From the NCBI GenBank assembly GCA_023301585.1, contig JAMASZ010000111.1:1-43492 (forward strand): a stretch of 43,492 nt of DNA, read 5' to 3'. The notes beneath the pieces are model-generated. The model ran no database searches. It had not been told where the DNA came from and saw only the letters and a program-made list of their open reading frames with translations. The first letter of the stretch is position 1; each line of letters starts with the position of its first letter. The stretch comes from Alphaproteobacteria bacterium. Lineage in GTDB: Bacteria > Pseudomonadota > Alphaproteobacteria > Micavibrionales > Micavibrionaceae. Shown in pieces: positions 7,026 through 15,305 of this stretch. The position numbers and the translations under genes are program-made.

Positions 7026-8526
7026 AGCAAAAAAAACCTTTGCAAGAAAAAAGGAGTGTGAGCTTGACGGCTTATATTTTAATAGACTGTTTTTCAAGCA
7101 AAGAATGGGCTCGAAAATGGTTGTTGGTGGTCATCACCGAGCTATTCAAAACGCTTTGGATAGAACTATGCTACCTCCTAGCCATGATGACTTTATTCCT
7201 CGCCTGATTATCAATGTCCCCCCCGGCTACAGTAAGACAGAGATTTGCTCGATTGCACATGTTGCGAGGGGTTTGGCTATCAACTCAGGAGCTAGATTTT
7301 TAAACCTGTCATACTCTGATAACCTAGTTTTACTTAACAGTAATGCGGCGCGTGAGATTGTTAAATCAAAACTGTATCAATCCATGTGGCCGGTTGAAAT
7401 TAAGGCTGACACTGACTCTAAAAAGATTTGGCACACGTCAAAGAATGGCGGAGTCACAGCGACATCATCTCAAGGTCAGGTTACTGGCTTTCGTGCTGGA
7501 CACATGGATCATGAGATTTATACCGGCTCGCTAATGATTGATGATCCGGTAAAGCCTGATGATGCTTATAGCGAGGTCGTAAGAAATAAAGTAAATAATT
7601 CTTACAATGAGACTATTGCGAGCAGGGTGGCAATCGAAACGAACCCGATAATTGTAATCATGCAACGCATCCACTGGGATGATTTGAGCGGCTACCTGTT
7701 GCGCGGAGGCTCTGGCGAATATTGGCATCACCTGAATTTACCGGTGATAATTGACAATTCAAAGGAGTACCCTGAGGAATATACTCACGGAATAGAGCTT
7801 TATCATGGCTTAGATGATGGCTGGTTATGGCCTTTCAAGCATAACGAAAGTCATGAGGCAACATTGAGGTCACATCGGCGCAAGTGGTCGGCGCAATACA
7901 TGCAAGAACCAACCAAGCGAAACGAGGAAACAGCTCTTTGGAGTGAGAAACTAATCTCAAAGGCCAGAGAATCGCTCATTGACTTGAGTGGCACAAAAGA
8001 GAGAACGATTGTGGCGGTTGATCCAGCGACCACAAACACGGAGGCATCAGATGAGCATGGCATCATAGTAGCCAGCAAATACGACAACGGAGGCTATACC
8101 GTTGATGCTGATTTTAGTAAAAAAGGCTCTCCTTTGACTTGGGCTGAGGCGGTGATTGCTGCCTATGATCAGAATGATGGTGACGCGGTAATCATTGAGA
8201 CCAATCAGGGCGGCGACCTATGTGAAAGCAATCTAAGAAACGCTGGCTTTAAGGGGCGCATCATCCGCGTACACGCAAAGAAAGGCAAAACCCTAAGGGC
8301 TGAGCCCGTTGTTGCTTTATATGAGCAATTTCTTGTACAACACAAGGCCGGCTTGATAGACTTAGAAGATGAGCAGCTTGACTTTGATCCGGTTACACAA
8401 AAGTCAGCAGGCAAATCGCCAAACAGGGTTGATGCTGTGGTTTACGCATTAACTGAGCTTGCCGACCTTGGTGACAATACTGAGGAGTGGTTGAAAGCAG
8501 CAATCAAAGAGAACGATTATGACTAA
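7012..8526 (+). CDS. terL: Terminase large subunit
   Basis: 504 residues. ATPase half: Walker A-like VPPGYSKTE (69-77) and Walker B region LMIDDP (174-179). Nuclease half: VAVDPATT (about 335-342), VIIETNQGG, and the closing NRVDAVVYALTEL, the usual acidic metal-binding positions of the RNase H-fold packaging nuclease. It translocates DNA into the prohead and cuts the concatemer. Length and VPPG-type P-loop fit headful-packaging terminases. It overlaps terS upstream and the portal gene downstream (eight bases). Confidence 0.95.
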   Translation: MTIAEAKKTFARKKECELDGLYFNRLFFKQRMGSKMVVGGHHRAIQNALDRTMLPPSHDDFIPRLIINVPPGYSKTEICSIAHVARGLAINSGARFLNLSYSDNLVLLNSNAAREIVKSKLYQSMWPVEIKADTDSKKIWHTSKNGGVTATSSQGQVTGFRAGHMDHEIYTGSLMIDDPVKPDDAYSEVVRNKVNNSYNETIASRVAIETNPIIVIMQRIHWDDLSGYLLRGGSGEYWHHLNLPVIIDNSKEYPEEYTHGIELYHGLDDGWLWPFKHNESHEATLRSHRRKWSAQYMQEPTKRNEETALWSEKLISKARESLIDLSGTKERTIVAVDPATTNTEASDEHGIIVASKYDNGGYTVDADFSKKGSPLTWAEAVIAAYDQNDGDAVIIETNQGGDLCESNLRNAGFKGRIIRVHAKKGKTLRAEPVVALYEQFLVQHKAGLIDLEDEQLDFDPVTQKSAGKSPNRVDAVVYALTELADLGDNTEEWLKAAIKENDYD

Positions 8527-9934
8527 GAAAAGCAGGCAGAAAAGAAAGCAAAAAAAAGAATCTATGAAAAATGAGATTGAGGCTCTTATTGCTAGGGCTA
8601 ACAATTCGTCATTCTCTCATAGCATGGCCGGACAAAGGTTGGCCGGTTTAATATCAGGCGGTTATGATTTCGCCGATACGATGCACAATATCTACTTAGA
8701 TTTTGGCTACCCTCCACACGTAAAGTTTTTTCACTTCTGGAATACTTATCGCCGGTTTGGGATCGCTAAAACGGTGATTGACTTACCTGTTGAGTTTGCG
8801 TGGTCAACATTACCCTTGTTTAGTGAGTCAACAAATGAGCGGTTGATTAATGATATTAAGCGCCTTGATAAGAGGGTTAAATTCTGGTCAAGAATCAAAA
8901 CGCTTGATAAACGCAAAAGGCTTGGACGTTATGCCGGCATGTTTATGCGAGTAGCAGACGACAAAAAGCCAAGTGAACCACTTGAGGGGAATCTTGGTGG
9001 CGAGTCAGCTCTTGTTGATATGATGCCGCTTTATGAGTCACAGCTTGAAGTAATTTCGGATGATGAAGACCCGACAAGCCCAAACTTTGGCAAGCCAATC
9101 TTGTTGCAATACAGTCAAGCGGTTGTTGGTAATCGCAACGAGGAATCACGGCACACGTTCAATATCCATGCAAGCCGGATCGTTTTTGCTCGCGAGGGTG
9201 ATGATGACGGCAGCATTTACGGCATAAGTGAGCTTGAGTCGATATACAACGCCTTGATGGATTTGCAGAAAATCGCTGGCGCTGGAGCTGAAGGGCTTTA
9301 TAAGAATGCGTCTCAGTCTGTTGTTGTTGGGATTGACCCGACAGCATCAGGCAAGGTCAGCCCTGAGATAATGGCTCAGCTTGGCGAGCAATATGATGAC
9401 TGGAACAGGAATCGCAGCAGAAAAGCTTTTGCAGCAGGAAACGCCTCAGTAAATCCACTGCAGTCATCAATGGTGTCACCAAAGCCAATGTTTGATAATT
9501 CAATGGCAATTGTTGCGGCTGGCTCAAAAATACCATCAACAATAATTATCGGAATGCAAACCGGTGAAAGGGCAAGCACAGAAGACTCAAAGCAGTTCTT
9601 GTCAACCATTCAGTCAAGGCGCATAAATGACACGACCCAACTTATTAAAGATCACATTGATTGGTGTATAAATTGGGGTGTCTTGCCTTCAAATGATTAC
9701 GGCATTGAATGGGATGACCTGCTTGCCATGTCAATTCAGGATCAATTGAAAAACGCCTCAATAATGACGGCAATAAATAAAGACGCTTTCTCATCAGGTG
9801 GTGACGCAATTTATACTGAAAATGAGATAAGAGTTGCCGGCGGTAGTAAGCCGCTGGATGAGCTTGAAACTGATGGTGAGGATGACATTGACAACGATAT
9901 AGTTGATGACATTCCCGATGATGCTGAGTCATAG
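8519..9934 (+). CDS. Portal protein (DUF1073/HI1409-like)
   Basis: 471 residues. The run DFGYPPHVKFFHFWNTYRRFGIAKTVIDLPVEFAWS and the later ASRIVFAREGDDDGSIYGISELESIYNAL match the phage portal family once called DUF1073 or HI1409. The C-terminal tail is very acidic (DGEDDIDNDIVDDIPDD). It forms the dodecameric ring through which DNA enters. Database entries for this family are sometimes labelled with the anti-CBASS name Acb1; nothing here shows the paired His-x-Thr/Ser motifs of that phosphoesterase, so I call only a portal. Confidence 0.88.
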   Translation: MTKKSRQKRKQKKESMKNEIEALIARANNSSFSHSMAGQRLAGLISGGYDFADTMHNIYLDFGYPPHVKFFHFWNTYRRFGIAKTVIDLPVEFAWSTLPLFSESTNERLINDIKRLDKRVKFWSRIKTLDKRKRLGRYAGMFMRVADDKKPSEPLEGNLGGESALVDMMPLYESQLEVISDDEDPTSPNFGKPILLQYSQAVVGNRNEESRHTFNIHASRIVFAREGDDDGSIYGISELESIYNALMDLQKIAGAGAEGLYKNASQSVVVGIDPTASGKVSPEIMAQLGEQYDDWNRNRSRKAFAAGNASVNPLQSSMVSPKPMFDNSMAIVAAGSKIPSTIIIGMQTGERASTEDSKQFLSTIQSRRINDTTQLIKDHIDWCINWGVLPSNDYGIEWDDLLAMSIQDQLKNASIMTAINKDAFSSGGDAIYTENEIRVAGGSKPLDELETDGEDDIDNDIVDDIPDDAES

Positions 9935-9936
9935 CC

Positions 9937-10875
9937 GTGGCTAGAAAAAGAAGCAAGGCGAGAATGGCCGACCCCACTGGACAGCAGGTGCGTCGAAATA
10001 GGGCGCGGCGTCTGGCAATATCGAGGCTTAATCGCGCAAAATCACAAATTCGCACGTTGATTATGGGTTTAAATCCGGTAATAACTGCTGATGTTGTTAT
10101 CTCGAATCAATCTCATGACTATCAATTGACGGACTTCCAGCAAGAGCAATTAATTCTTGCCGCTAACCAAAGCATTGAGTCGGCTCTTGAGGTTTCCGGT
10201 GATTCGCCCTCTGATGACTGGCTATACTCGGATCAGGTTGAGGGTGCTTATAGGCAATCAACACTTGAGGAGGTCAGAGATTTCAACAGCAATGTTGCTG
10301 CCGCGATAGTTGCTGGAACAGCTTTGACATTGCTTCAATCTGAGCCAATACAGACAGAAAATATAATTTTGTCACAGCAGTATCGAGAGGAATTGAGAAA
10401 GGCCAGAATTGCCAGCTTTGCCGCTGTAAAAGGGGTTAGCTCAAAAGCTTCAGCTCAAGTGTCGAATAGAATTAGCGCCGGCATTAGAGCGCGAGTCTCA
10501 AGAACTCAAATAATCAGTGACGTGTCTGATAGGTTTGATGTTGCAAAAAGCGACATAAGGCGCGTTATTGACACAGAGATCAATACAGCGTTTAATAATG
10601 CAAAACTAGAGGCTACTAGACAGATAAGCAATTTGACCGGCCTGAGGTCGGCAGTTGTACATATTTCAGCATTATCGACAACAACAAGGCCAAACCATGC
10701 CTCGAGACATGGAATTGCATACACAGTTGAACAGCAATTATCTTGGTGGGATGGGAACGCAAACCGCATTAATTGCAAGTGTTCCGTCCGGAGCGTGTTA
10801 ATTGATGACAGTGGTGATATAATAAATAAAGATGTTCAAGAGCAATTCAAACAAGAGTCTGAGTTTTTCCGATGA
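9937..10875 (+). CDS. Head morphogenesis protein (SPP1 gp7 / Mu F-like)
   Basis: 312 residues. The diagnostic region is C-terminal: TEINTAFNNAKLEA, then HISALSTTTRPNHASRHG and WWDGNANRINCKCSVRSVL, the conserved core of the SPP1 gp7 / Mu gpF minor head protein family with its Cys-x-Cys end. The N-terminus is strongly basic (RKRSKARMADPTG). The start is GTG 9937, two bases after the portal stop; an ATG at 9964 with AAGGCGAG upstream is a possible alternative. Minor capsid protein acting near the portal in ejection or assembly. Confidence 0.87.
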   Translation: MARKRSKARMADPTGQQVRRNRARRLAISRLNRAKSQIRTLIMGLNPVITADVVISNQSHDYQLTDFQQEQLILAANQSIESALEVSGDSPSDDWLYSDQVEGAYRQSTLEEVRDFNSNVAAAIVAGTALTLLQSEPIQTENIILSQQYREELRKARIASFAAVKGVSSKASAQVSNRISAGIRARVSRTQIISDVSDRFDVAKSDIRRVIDTEINTAFNNAKLEATRQISNLTGLRSAVVHISALSTTTRPNHASRHGIAYTVEQQLSWWDGNANRINCKCSVRSVLIDDSGDIINKDVQEQFKQESEFFR

Positions 10876-12134
10876 AAAAAAAATTAAAAGTAAGTAGACA
10901 GCAAGGCAAAGCAAAATCAAATAGATTCGCTTTGCAGTGTCGCTCAGAGGTCAACAAGAGCTTGATCAGGCGTGAGAGCATTCAGGGAGTTGAGCACATA
11001 ATTGTAAGTTCTTACACATTGCCCGACAATATTGTAATGAATGGCGGTCTTTATCCAGAGACTGAAATTGCAAAATCCTATCACACATTAGAGCGCACGC
11101 TTGCACCGGTTGAGCACCCTGAAATTGATGGTGAGTTTCTTAGTGCAAACGATCCTCTTGCAATCAATGATTTCTATGTTGGCGCATTCAATCAGAATGT
11201 AACTCGCAAAGATGGCCGCGTTCATATGGATAAGGTCATAAATGTTCAAGAGGCAATGAAAAGCCAAAAAGGTCGCAGATTACTAGACCGGCTTGAAGAA
11301 ATCGAGACCAATGACAACGCTCGGCCAATCCATACGTCAGTAACACTTTATTGTGATGTAATTTATCCTGATGATATTCAGGTGAACGACGCCGGTGATG
11401 AATACTCGTGGATTGCGGTTGATATGGTCTTTGATCACGATGCAATTCTTTTGGACTCAGTTGGCGCAGCTAAACCAAGCCAAGGCGTGGGGATTGCTGT
11501 CAATTCTGAAGGCGAAAAAATGGAGGTTAGCACTTTTAGTTTAGTGACTAACTCAAAAAAATCAAATGACGATGGCCTTGGCGAAAGCGAGTCTGACTCT
11601 GTTGATGGTGGCGATTCTGGTGATCAGGACGTCAAAGGTAAACAATTTAAACCAAATCAAGGTACACAAGTTATGAATTTAATTTTAAATCGCTTGAAAG
11701 AGGCCGGCATTAAGACGGAGGGTTTATCAGATGATGAACTAATCCAGAAGTATGACGAGCTAAAGCACAAGCAAAACAAGGCAGAGCTTGACGCGAAAGC
11801 CGAAAAAGCAGAAAAAGAGTCTAAGGCAAATGCAAGCTCAAGTGATGAAATCACTGCTGCTGTTGCTGCTGCTGTTAAGCCTCTTTCTGATAAAGTTGAC
11901 GCGCTGGCCGTCAAGGCAAATGAAGCCAATGAAAGTGAGCTTAATGAGCTTGCTGAGTTCATTGTCAACAGTAAGAAATACCCGTCATTAGAAGTTGATG
12001 ACATTAAACGCTTAGGCATTGAAAAAGCACGATCTATGGCGGCTAATTGTCGCACATCGCACGGCTTGCCAGTATCTAAGGCCAACCAGTCAAGCGCAGA
12101 CATGCCGTCTGTTACTTGCACAATCCCTGAATAA
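10872..12134 (+). CDS. Prohead protease with C-terminal scaffold
   Basis: 420 residues. Residues 1-210 fit the DUF2213-like prohead protease type: LAPVEHPE places His82 and PIHTSVTLY places Ser156, a plausible His-Ser catalytic pair, with AVDMVFDHDAILL behind. A low-complexity acidic linker follows (around 225-260), then a helical, Lys/Ala/Glu-rich part typical of scaffolding proteins. Fused protease-scaffold genes occur in lambda (C/Nu3) and relatives. The C-terminal part can be made separately from the in-frame start at 11673. The gene overlaps the Mu F-like gene by four bases (ATGA). Confidence 0.82.
   Translation: MKKKLKVSRQQGKAKSNRFALQCRSEVNKSLIRRESIQGVEHIIVSSYTLPDNIVMNGGLYPETEIAKSYHTLERTLAPVEHPEIDGEFLSANDPLAINDFYVGAFNQNVTRKDGRVHMDKVINVQEAMKSQKGRRLLDRLEEIETNDNARPIHTSVTLYCDVIYPDDIQVNDAGDEYSWIAVDMVFDHDAILLDSVGAAKPSQGVGIAVNSEGEKMEVSTFSLVTNSKKSNDDGLGESESDSVDGGDSGDQDVKGKQFKPNQGTQVMNLILNRLKEAGIKTEGLSDDELIQKYDELKHKQNKAELDAKAEKAEKESKANASSSDEITAAVAAAVKPLSDKVDALAVKANEANESELNELAEFIVNSKKYPSLEVDDIKRLGIEKARSMAANCRTSHGLPVSKANQSSADMPSVTCTIPE
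11673..12134 (+). CDS. Nested scaffolding protein (in-frame internal start)
   Basis: ATG 11673 is codon 268 of the protease gene, in the same frame, and has AAGG nine bases upstream. It would yield 153 residues beginning MNLILNRLKEAG, an almost wholly helical, charged protein with long Ala/Lys/Glu stretches, as expected of a scaffold. It starts just after the acidic linker, where the protease domain ends. The arrangement copies lambda C/Nu3. Use of the start is inferred from sequence only. Confidence 0.6.
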   Translation: MNLILNRLKEAGIKTEGLSDDELIQKYDELKHKQNKAELDAKAEKAEKESKANASSSDEITAAVAAAVKPLSDKVDALAVKANEANESELNELAEFIVNSKKYPSLEVDDIKRLGIEKARSMAANCRTSHGLPVSKANQSSADMPSVTCTIPE

Positions 12135-12145
12135 GGAGGGTTATC

Positions 12146-12592
12146 ATGTCAATTAAAGGTAAAAGATTGATTTACGTTGGCCGCGCGGATAACGCAAGCC
12201 AAAAACCACACACTGACGAAGGTGTTGCAACTGTATCAATTCTTGCTGGCTCATTGCTTGCAAGCTCAAACCGTGGATTTGCTTTAAGCTCTGCCGCCGG
12301 TGATTCAGTTGTTTCACGCTTCTTAGTGGCCGATAAAGATCAGCACCGGACTCGCAATATTGATGAGCCTTGGACTGCTGGCGAAAACATGATTGCAATC
12401 GCTCCGAAAGACAGTGATTTCTTGAATGTTCGCGTTGCTGCCGGCAACAACTTCACTGATCGAAACGTTGGCTTAAGCTCAAACGGTGACGGCCAATTTA
12501 AGATTGCTGTCGAGGGCGAGAATGTTCTTTGTTATTCGGCCGAAATCATCGACGTTACAGTTGATCAAACCCTAGTACGCGTTAGCGTTTAA
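12146..12592 (+). CDS. Head decoration / capsid cement protein
   Basis: 148 residues, no membrane or enzymatic motif, beta-rich with Gly/Ala/Val (ATVSILAGSLLASSN, RFLVADKDQHRTRNIDEPWTAGENMIAIAP). Such a protein between the scaffold and the major capsid gene is typically the decoration protein that stabilises the expanded shell. It has the best ribosome site of the window, AAGGAGGG, consistent with high-level synthesis. Confidence 0.72.
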   Translation: MSIKGKRLIYVGRADNASQKPHTDEGVATVSILAGSLLASSNRGFALSSAAGDSVVSRFLVADKDQHRTRNIDEPWTAGENMIAIAPKDSDFLNVRVAAGNNFTDRNVGLSSNGDGQFKIAVEGENVLCYSAEIIDVTVDQTLVRVSV

Positions 12593-12604
12593 CGGAGTAA
12601 TTAA

Positions 12605-13666
12605 ATGTTATTTCAAAAGAAAGTAATTGGTAATAGCCGCACAGCATTATTGCAGCATAAAACCGTTGAGCAAGATCGTCAGTATTTCAATACGAACGCA
12701 TTAATGGTCAACGCTCATAATCCTGATCAGGCGATGTATCGCAATCAAGGCTTAATCCCTCAAGATGTTTATCAAGAGTTTGACAACATCACTGTTGAGC
12801 GAATGCGCTCAGATGACGGTGATGCGTTCCTTGATCCGCTTCTTGCTATGTCTAAGTCAATTAGTATTGGCAAGCTAGTGAATCGCTATCGTCAAGCTTC
12901 TGACGCTGGCAACTCTCAGACGTCAATGGGTGGTCAAATTGGTGTATTAATGGATCAAGTTGATTACACTTATGATGGCTCAATCATCCCTATTCATGAC
13001 GGCGGTTTTAAGCGTAATTTTCGCGAAATGGCTGCAATGAAAAGTGAGGACTTTGACGCATTGATTGACGATCAGCGCGAGTCTGTTGCTGATGTTAAGC
13101 GCCGACTTGTTGCGAACTTCCTTGACGGTCATCGAGACAAAGACAACAACTTAATCATTGTTGACGGTCTTGGCTGGTCAGGCGTTCGTGGTGATGATCG
13201 CGTTGCTCAGGTTGACTTGGGTGCTGCTGGCCTTGATTTTGATTTTGCCGATCAGACTCGAAACCCTGAAGACATCAAGATTGCGTTTATTGCTTTGCGC
13301 GATGTTTTACGCATCGACAACAATTGCACTCAAGATTTGATGTGGTTCTTTTCTCGTGAGGCAATGTCTAACTTTGAGCGTAATTTCTCAGAGGAGCACG
13401 CGTCTCGTACAATTTATGAGGAGTTAATGAAACTCCGAGGTGTTGACGAGATTCTTGAAACCAATGAATTTGAGGGGACTGAGTTAATGGCATTCCCTAA
13501 GAATCAAGACAAGATTCGTCCAATGGTTGGCATGGCGATGAATACGGTTGCAAAACCTCGTGTTCATTACAATGATGACTATCAGTTCGTTACTTGGGCG
13601 GCAGTTGGTTATGAGGTTCGTCCTGATTTCGCTGGTCGAACTTGTGTTTTACATGCAAACGTTTAA
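12605..13666 (+). CDS. Major capsid protein
   Basis: 353 residues, of the size and position expected for an HK97-fold major capsid protein. Features: a long helical N-arm, IGVLMDQVDYTYDGSIIPIHDGGFKRNFREM, a spine-helix-like SEDFDALIDDQRESVADVKRRLVANFLDG, and a C-terminal FVTWAAVGYEVRPDFAGR strand segment. Preceded by ACGGAG and the decoration gene. Codon choice around here (many CGT, CGC) differs from the AGA-rich flanking genes, as expected for a highly expressed protein. Confidence 0.88.
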   Translation: MLFQKKVIGNSRTALLQHKTVEQDRQYFNTNALMVNAHNPDQAMYRNQGLIPQDVYQEFDNITVERMRSDDGDAFLDPLLAMSKSISIGKLVNRYRQASDAGNSQTSMGGQIGVLMDQVDYTYDGSIIPIHDGGFKRNFREMAAMKSEDFDALIDDQRESVADVKRRLVANFLDGHRDKDNNLIIVDGLGWSGVRGDDRVAQVDLGAAGLDFDFADQTRNPEDIKIAFIALRDVLRIDNNCTQDLMWFFSREAMSNFERNFSEEHASRTIYEELMKLRGVDEILETNEFEGTELMAFPKNQDKIRPMVGMAMNTVAKPRVHYNDDYQFVTWAAVGYEVRPDFAGRTCVLHANV

Positions 13667-13682
13667 TTGAGAGGCAATTCAA

Positions 13683-13994
13683 ATGACAGCAAAAAAAGCA
13701 ACACACGAAATGTTACATAAGCGTCAATACATGAGCGTGGGCGGCAAGCTAAAGCATATCCCTGCCGGCACTCATGTCACTTTGACTACAGCTCAAGCCG
13801 AGGCTTTAGAAGGCCGCGTTAAACCAATTGGAGATGAAAAAACAATTGATTTGACAGAAGGTGAAGCCAAAAAGAAAGCAGCAGCAGAGGCCAAAAAGAA
13901 AGCGCAAGCTGAAAAGAAAGCCAAAACTGAAGCTGACAAAAAGGCAAAAGATGAAGCGGCAGCAAAGGCGGCCGAAGATTCAAAGAGCAAGTAA
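13683..13994 (+). CDS. Small head protein with lambda FI-like fold segment and Lys/Ala helix
   Basis: 103 residues. Residues 10-45 (MLHKRQYMSVGGKLKHIPAGTHVTLTTAQAEALEGRV) resemble the small domain at the end of lambda FI-like head-completion proteins. The remainder is a nearly pure Ala/Lys/Glu helix (about 58-103). Position after the major capsid gene agrees with a head assembly or DNA-packaging accessory role. Followed by a strong terminator. Confidence 0.6.
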   Translation: MTAKKATHEMLHKRQYMSVGGKLKHIPAGTHVTLTTAQAEALEGRVKPIGDEKTIDLTEGEAKKKAAAEAKKKAQAEKKAKTEADKKAKDEAAAKAAEDSKSK

Positions 13995-14033
13995 GTTAAT
14001 GTAATATTACTTATGGCGGTAAAATGCCTGTAA

Positions 14034-14062
14034 AAAGGCGCTTTAATAAGAGCGCCTTTTTT
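14034..14062 (+). terminator. Rho-independent terminator within the late block
   Basis: AAGGCGCT pairs perfectly with AGCGCCTT across an eight-base loop, with A before and six T from 14057. It lies between the capsid group and the connector and tail genes, so it probably lowers tail-gene transcription relative to capsid genes; late antitermination is the alternative. Confidence 0.85.
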
Positions 14063-14069
14063 ATTAATT

Positions 14070-14495
14070 ATGTGTGAAATTTCAAAAGATGACTTAGCCG
14101 ACTTTCTTGGCTCAGAGGTTTGTTTAACAGATACTCAGCTTGAGATTGCTATTGGATCGGCCGGCGACATGATTGAGAAGGCTCTTGAGTCTTGCATGAT
14201 GGGTTATAGTGACGACAAAATAAAACGAATAACTTTATACTTGGCCGCTCACTACTCAGTGCCATTCGATCAAACATTAAGCATGAAGTCTTATAAGGAT
14301 GCTTGCTCAAATAGCTCAGCAACATTCACCACAAGCGCCGGCGATGGCGTTGAATCAACAACATTTGGCAATACTGCAAACCAGCTTTCTTGCGGATGCC
14401 TTGCCGAGCTTGGCAAAGACCCGATTTGCTTCTTTTCTCTTGGCGTTGATAGCGATATTTTCGACAAAGGCTTAAGCAAGGGATTTAAGAAGTGA
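14070..14495 (+). CDS. Head-tail connector (DUF4054-like)
   Basis: 141 residues, helical in the first half (KDDLADFLGSEVCLTDTQLEIAIGSAGDMIEKAL), with SDDKIKRITLYLAAHYS as in phage connector proteins of the DUF4054 or gp6 type, and a Cys-rich end. It would form the first ring under the portal. Starting at ATG 14070 there is no ribosome site, only the T-rich tail of the terminator, which is odd in a window where most genes have one. Confidence 0.65.
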   Translation: MCEISKDDLADFLGSEVCLTDTQLEIAIGSAGDMIEKALESCMMGYSDDKIKRITLYLAAHYSVPFDQTLSMKSYKDACSNSSATFTTSAGDGVESTTFGNTANQLSCGCLAELGKDPICFFSLGVDSDIFDKGLSKGFKK

Positions 14496-14863
14496 GGAGA
14501 ATACTTTTAAAAAGAGCTCTCAGGGGCTGTAAAAACAATATAACCCTGCAAGACAGGAATATTGTTGCGCCTAAGCATGGATCAGTTGATTTTGATGAAA
14601 AATTCAAAGACAAATTCACGGTGAGAGCAATAGTTAAGACCGTTTCCGGAAAGACATATTTTGACGGAGTAAATCCAGAGCGTGCAATAACTCACGAAAT
14701 CAGAATTGAGTATGTTGAAGGCGTTACCGATCAAACTTGGATTTTCCTTAAGGGGCGACGTTTGGACATCTTGAGCTTTGAGAATTGCTGCGAGCTTGAT
14801 GAGGTTCTAATATTCCAATGCAATGATCGCGGAAAAGCGTCAAAGGTTGCATCAAGAACATGA
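14492..14863 (+). CDS. Head closure / head-tail joining protein
   Basis: 123 residues from a GTG that overlaps the previous stop (GTGA). The protein is basic at the start and beta-rich later (ERAITHEIRIEYVEGVTDQTWIFLKGRRLDILSFENCCE), the pattern of SPP1 gp16-like stoppers. Order (connector, stopper, gp10-like, terminator) is the usual neck gene order. It overlaps the next gene by four bases. Confidence 0.72.
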   Translation: MRRILLKRALRGCKNNITLQDRNIVAPKHGSVDFDEKFKDKFTVRAIVKTVSGKTYFDGVNPERAITHEIRIEYVEGVTDQTWIFLKGRRLDILSFENCCELDEVLIFQCNDRGKASKVASRT

Positions 14864-15303
14864 GCATCACTATTGAGTCAGGCAGCTTAAAGGCTGTATC
14901 AAAAATAAAAGGGCTAGAAAAACTCGCTGATGTTGCCGTTGAGCGAGCTTCATTCAAGTCTGGCAAGGGTCTTGTTGCCACTGCAAGCAAACAGATACTT
15001 GCTAGACCAAAGGGCGGCCAGACCTACATTAGGCGCGATAGACTTGGCCGCAGGCGTCGCCACGTTGCATCTGCTGAGGGCGAGAGCCACGCAAACATGA
15101 CCGGAACGCTCAGAAAGTCGCTCGGCTTTAAAGTTAGCAAGCGAGAATTGACTTTCGGTTATGGGGTTGATCGTGGTGATGCGCCAATATATGCAAGAAA
15201 GATAAACTCAACAAGACCGTCTCTTGAGATTGCCATTAATTCCGAGCAAAGGAATATTGAAAATCATGTCAGGCGCGAAATAAGAAAACAACTAAATAAA
15301 TAA
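14860..15303 (+). CDS. Neck / tail-completion protein (HK97 gp10-like)
   Basis: 147 residues, basic. A central RPKGGQTYIRRDRLGRRRRHVASAEGESHANMTGTLRKSLGF is the signature of the HK97 gp10 family: an arginine-rich stretch, His-Ala-Ser, then a TG-L-S motif. Members complete the tail-to-head interface. It overlaps the preceding stopper gene by four bases. Confidence 0.78.
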   Translation: MSITIESGSLKAVSKIKGLEKLADVAVERASFKSGKGLVATASKQILARPKGGQTYIRRDRLGRRRRHVASAEGESHANMTGTLRKSLGFKVSKRELTFGYGVDRGDAPIYARKINSTRPSLEIAINSEQRNIENHVRREIRKQLNK

Positions 15304-15305
15304 TC

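Noticed and set aside
8519-9934. Anti-CBASS function for the portal (database label Acb1)
   Set aside because: The gene is in portal position and shows portal-family motifs; the paired His-x-Thr/Ser motifs of the phosphoesterase are not visible.
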